DNA of 6,407 nucleotides from Candidatus Culexmicrobium profundum (GTDB lineage Archaea > Thermoproteota > Methanomethylicia > Culexarchaeales > Culexmicrobiaceae), in contig JANZKD010000296.1 of NCBI GenBank assembly GCA_025061245.1, positions 1 to 6,407 on the forward strand, written 5' to 3'. The translations under genes and the position numbers were made by a program. This document shows, piece by piece, positions 5,434-6,407 of the stretch. The notes under the pieces were generated by a model. That model worked only from the letters and a program-made list of their open reading frames with translations. It was not told the origin of the DNA and searched no databases. Position 1 is the first letter of the stretch; every line of letters starts with the position of its first letter.

Positions 5434-6407
5434 CTAAAGAAATCTAAAACCCCCTTTAGGTAAAAGCTCTAATATCATACTCGTAGACAATTTTTTTAGC
5501 CCTTCTTTAAGAGAAGACTCAACTAAGTCAATTAAGATAGCCTTAATTCTCCTTGCAGCTTCATCTCTAGGAATTTCTCCTGGAGCCAACAATACATAAT
5601 ACTCAGTTACCCTTTTAATGGCGGACGGAGGACCAGCAATCAACCTTAAATAATCATTAACGAAATCAAAACCAATAGAAAGTCTCAATGGAATATTTTT
5701 CAAATAATTTCTTTTACCATATATCATGAAGGCTCCACGCGCTAAATATTCACCAGATGGAGGAGTCTTCGAAACTTGATTACCATAAACCCAAAAAGCT
5801 GAAGCAGCCTCTAATCCAGCTGTCCAAGCCTTAGAATAGGAAACAGCAAATTGAGCTGCCTCCCATATAGTCTCATTAGGAACCTCTTTTCCTTCACTTT
5901 TAATAATCACAGCTGGGGCACCATGAATTTCAGCGTGAACAAATATATCATTTTCATTGAGACGCTTTCTAACTAGCGATTCATTTTGGGAAGCATCACG
6001 TCCACCAACAACCAGAAATCCATTAGAAGAAATAAACCATCTAAAGTTTTCATACCACTTCTTTCTCCGAACAATTCCCGTAATCTTTAAAGGTTTCACT
6101 ATTCTCTTTCTCAAACACTCCTCAACCTCATCCTTAATCTTTAACTTTAACTCTTCAACAGCCCTCTCAGCATTAACTGCACGCCTATGAAACTTCTTAG
6201 ATCTATCAAAAAACTGAGACGCATTAGCAGCTGCTGATAAGTTAACGTCCAAAGGAATAACTTGACCATCAACAGTGATATTTAAAATCTTATCCTTAGG
6301 ATTAAAGGAACTACATAGACTTCTAACTGGACTTTCGATCAACTCATCAAGCCTATTTGCAATTTCACTCCATGATAAACCCATTCTATTAAGTTTATGA
6401 ATATTGT
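5434..6407 (-). CDS. NFACT (Rqc2/RqcH-like) ribosome quality-control protein, C-terminal half (partial)
   Basis: The frame is open through the right edge; an internal ATG at 6384 gives 316 residues, but seven in-frame codons precede it without a stop. Family members are about 600-700 residues, so the gene start and most of the NFACT-N domain lie outside. Numbering from M at 6384: residues 1-60 are the tail of the N-terminal region (IPLDVNLSAAANASQFF, matching the family's D-x-S-x-x-NA pattern), then a short charged coiled coil (about 61-95). WYENFRWFISSNGFLVVGGR (110-129) through HAEIHGAPAVIIK (150-162) and QVSKTPPSGEYL (203-214) is the NFACT-R (DUF814) domain. It ends at a family-like LPKGGFRF. 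Relatives bind stalled large ribosomal subunits with peptidyl-tRNA and recruit tRNA to extend C-terminal tails. The short coiled coil is normal for archaeal forms. Confidence 0.92.
   Translation of the reverse strand, partial: NIHKLNRMGLSWSEIANRLDELIESPVRSLCSSFNPKDKILNITVDGQVIPLDVNLSAAANASQFFDRSKKFHRRAVNAERAVEELKLKIKDEVEECLRKRIVKPLKITGIVRRKKWYENFRWFISSNGFLVVGGRDASQNESLVRKRLNENDIFVHAEIHGAPAVIIKSEGKEVPNETIWEAAQFAVSYSKAWTAGLEAASAFWVYGNQVSKTPPSGEYLARGAFMIYGKRNYLKNIPLRLSIGFDFVNDYLRLIAGPPSAIKRVTEYYVLLAPGEIPRDEAARRIKAILIDLVESSLKEGLKKLSTSMILELLPKGGFRFL

Noticed and set aside
5957..6190. Plus-strand 77-codon open frame
   Set aside because: Antisense to the coiled coil and NFACT-R start; no motif and no credible SD.

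Overview
This window is a compact, AT-rich (about one third G+C by eye) archaeal segment in which every supportable gene lies on the minus strand. An archaeal origin is suggested by an NFACT/Rqc2 protein of archaeal architecture, Mut7-C and CBS-domain proteins of archaeal style, a class II ribonucleotide reductase interrupted by an intein, several TTG/GTG starts, and GGTGA-type Shine-Dalgarno (SD) sites with tiny or negative gene spacing. A thermophilic or anaerobic lineage near Thermoproteota/Bathyarchaeia is plausible, but this is inference and I cannot name a genus.

Reading in the direction of transcription (high to low coordinates): (1) the C-terminal half of an NFACT ribosome-quality-control protein (5434-6407, gene start outside the window); (2) a two-CBS protein with a C-terminal zinc ribbon (4809-5369, start revised from the SD); (3) a four-CBS protein with all ribose-phosphate-binding motifs intact (3894-4751); (4) a second, more degenerate four-CBS protein (3104-3886); (5) a dihydroorotase, pyrC (1758-3092); (6) a Mut7-C PIN-like/zinc-ribbon protein overlapping pyrC by 47 bp (1292-1804); (7) the N-terminal part of an adenosylcobalamin-dependent ribonucleotide reductase (1-1235), which is cut after residue 290 by an intein whose splicing blocks A and B are visible and which runs off the left edge.

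Genes 3-6 are spaced by 7 bp, 11 bp and a 47-bp overlap, so CBS-CBS-pyrC-Mut7-C is very likely one transcript. Possible promoters sit in the three larger gaps (5370-5433, 4752-4808, 1236-1291). The first two share an 11-bp AT-rich element at promoter-like distance from each CBS gene start. Two pathway steps concern nucleotide supply (pyrimidine synthesis and deoxynucleotide synthesis). The ten CBS modules between the translation-quality gene and these enzymes are candidate adenine-nucleotide sensors; that functional link is inference. No intergenic gap exceeds 65 bp, and I see no tRNA, rRNA, CRISPR array or insertion sequence.

The most notable observations are the intein in the RNR catalytic core and the run of three CBS-domain genes with contrasting motif conservation.
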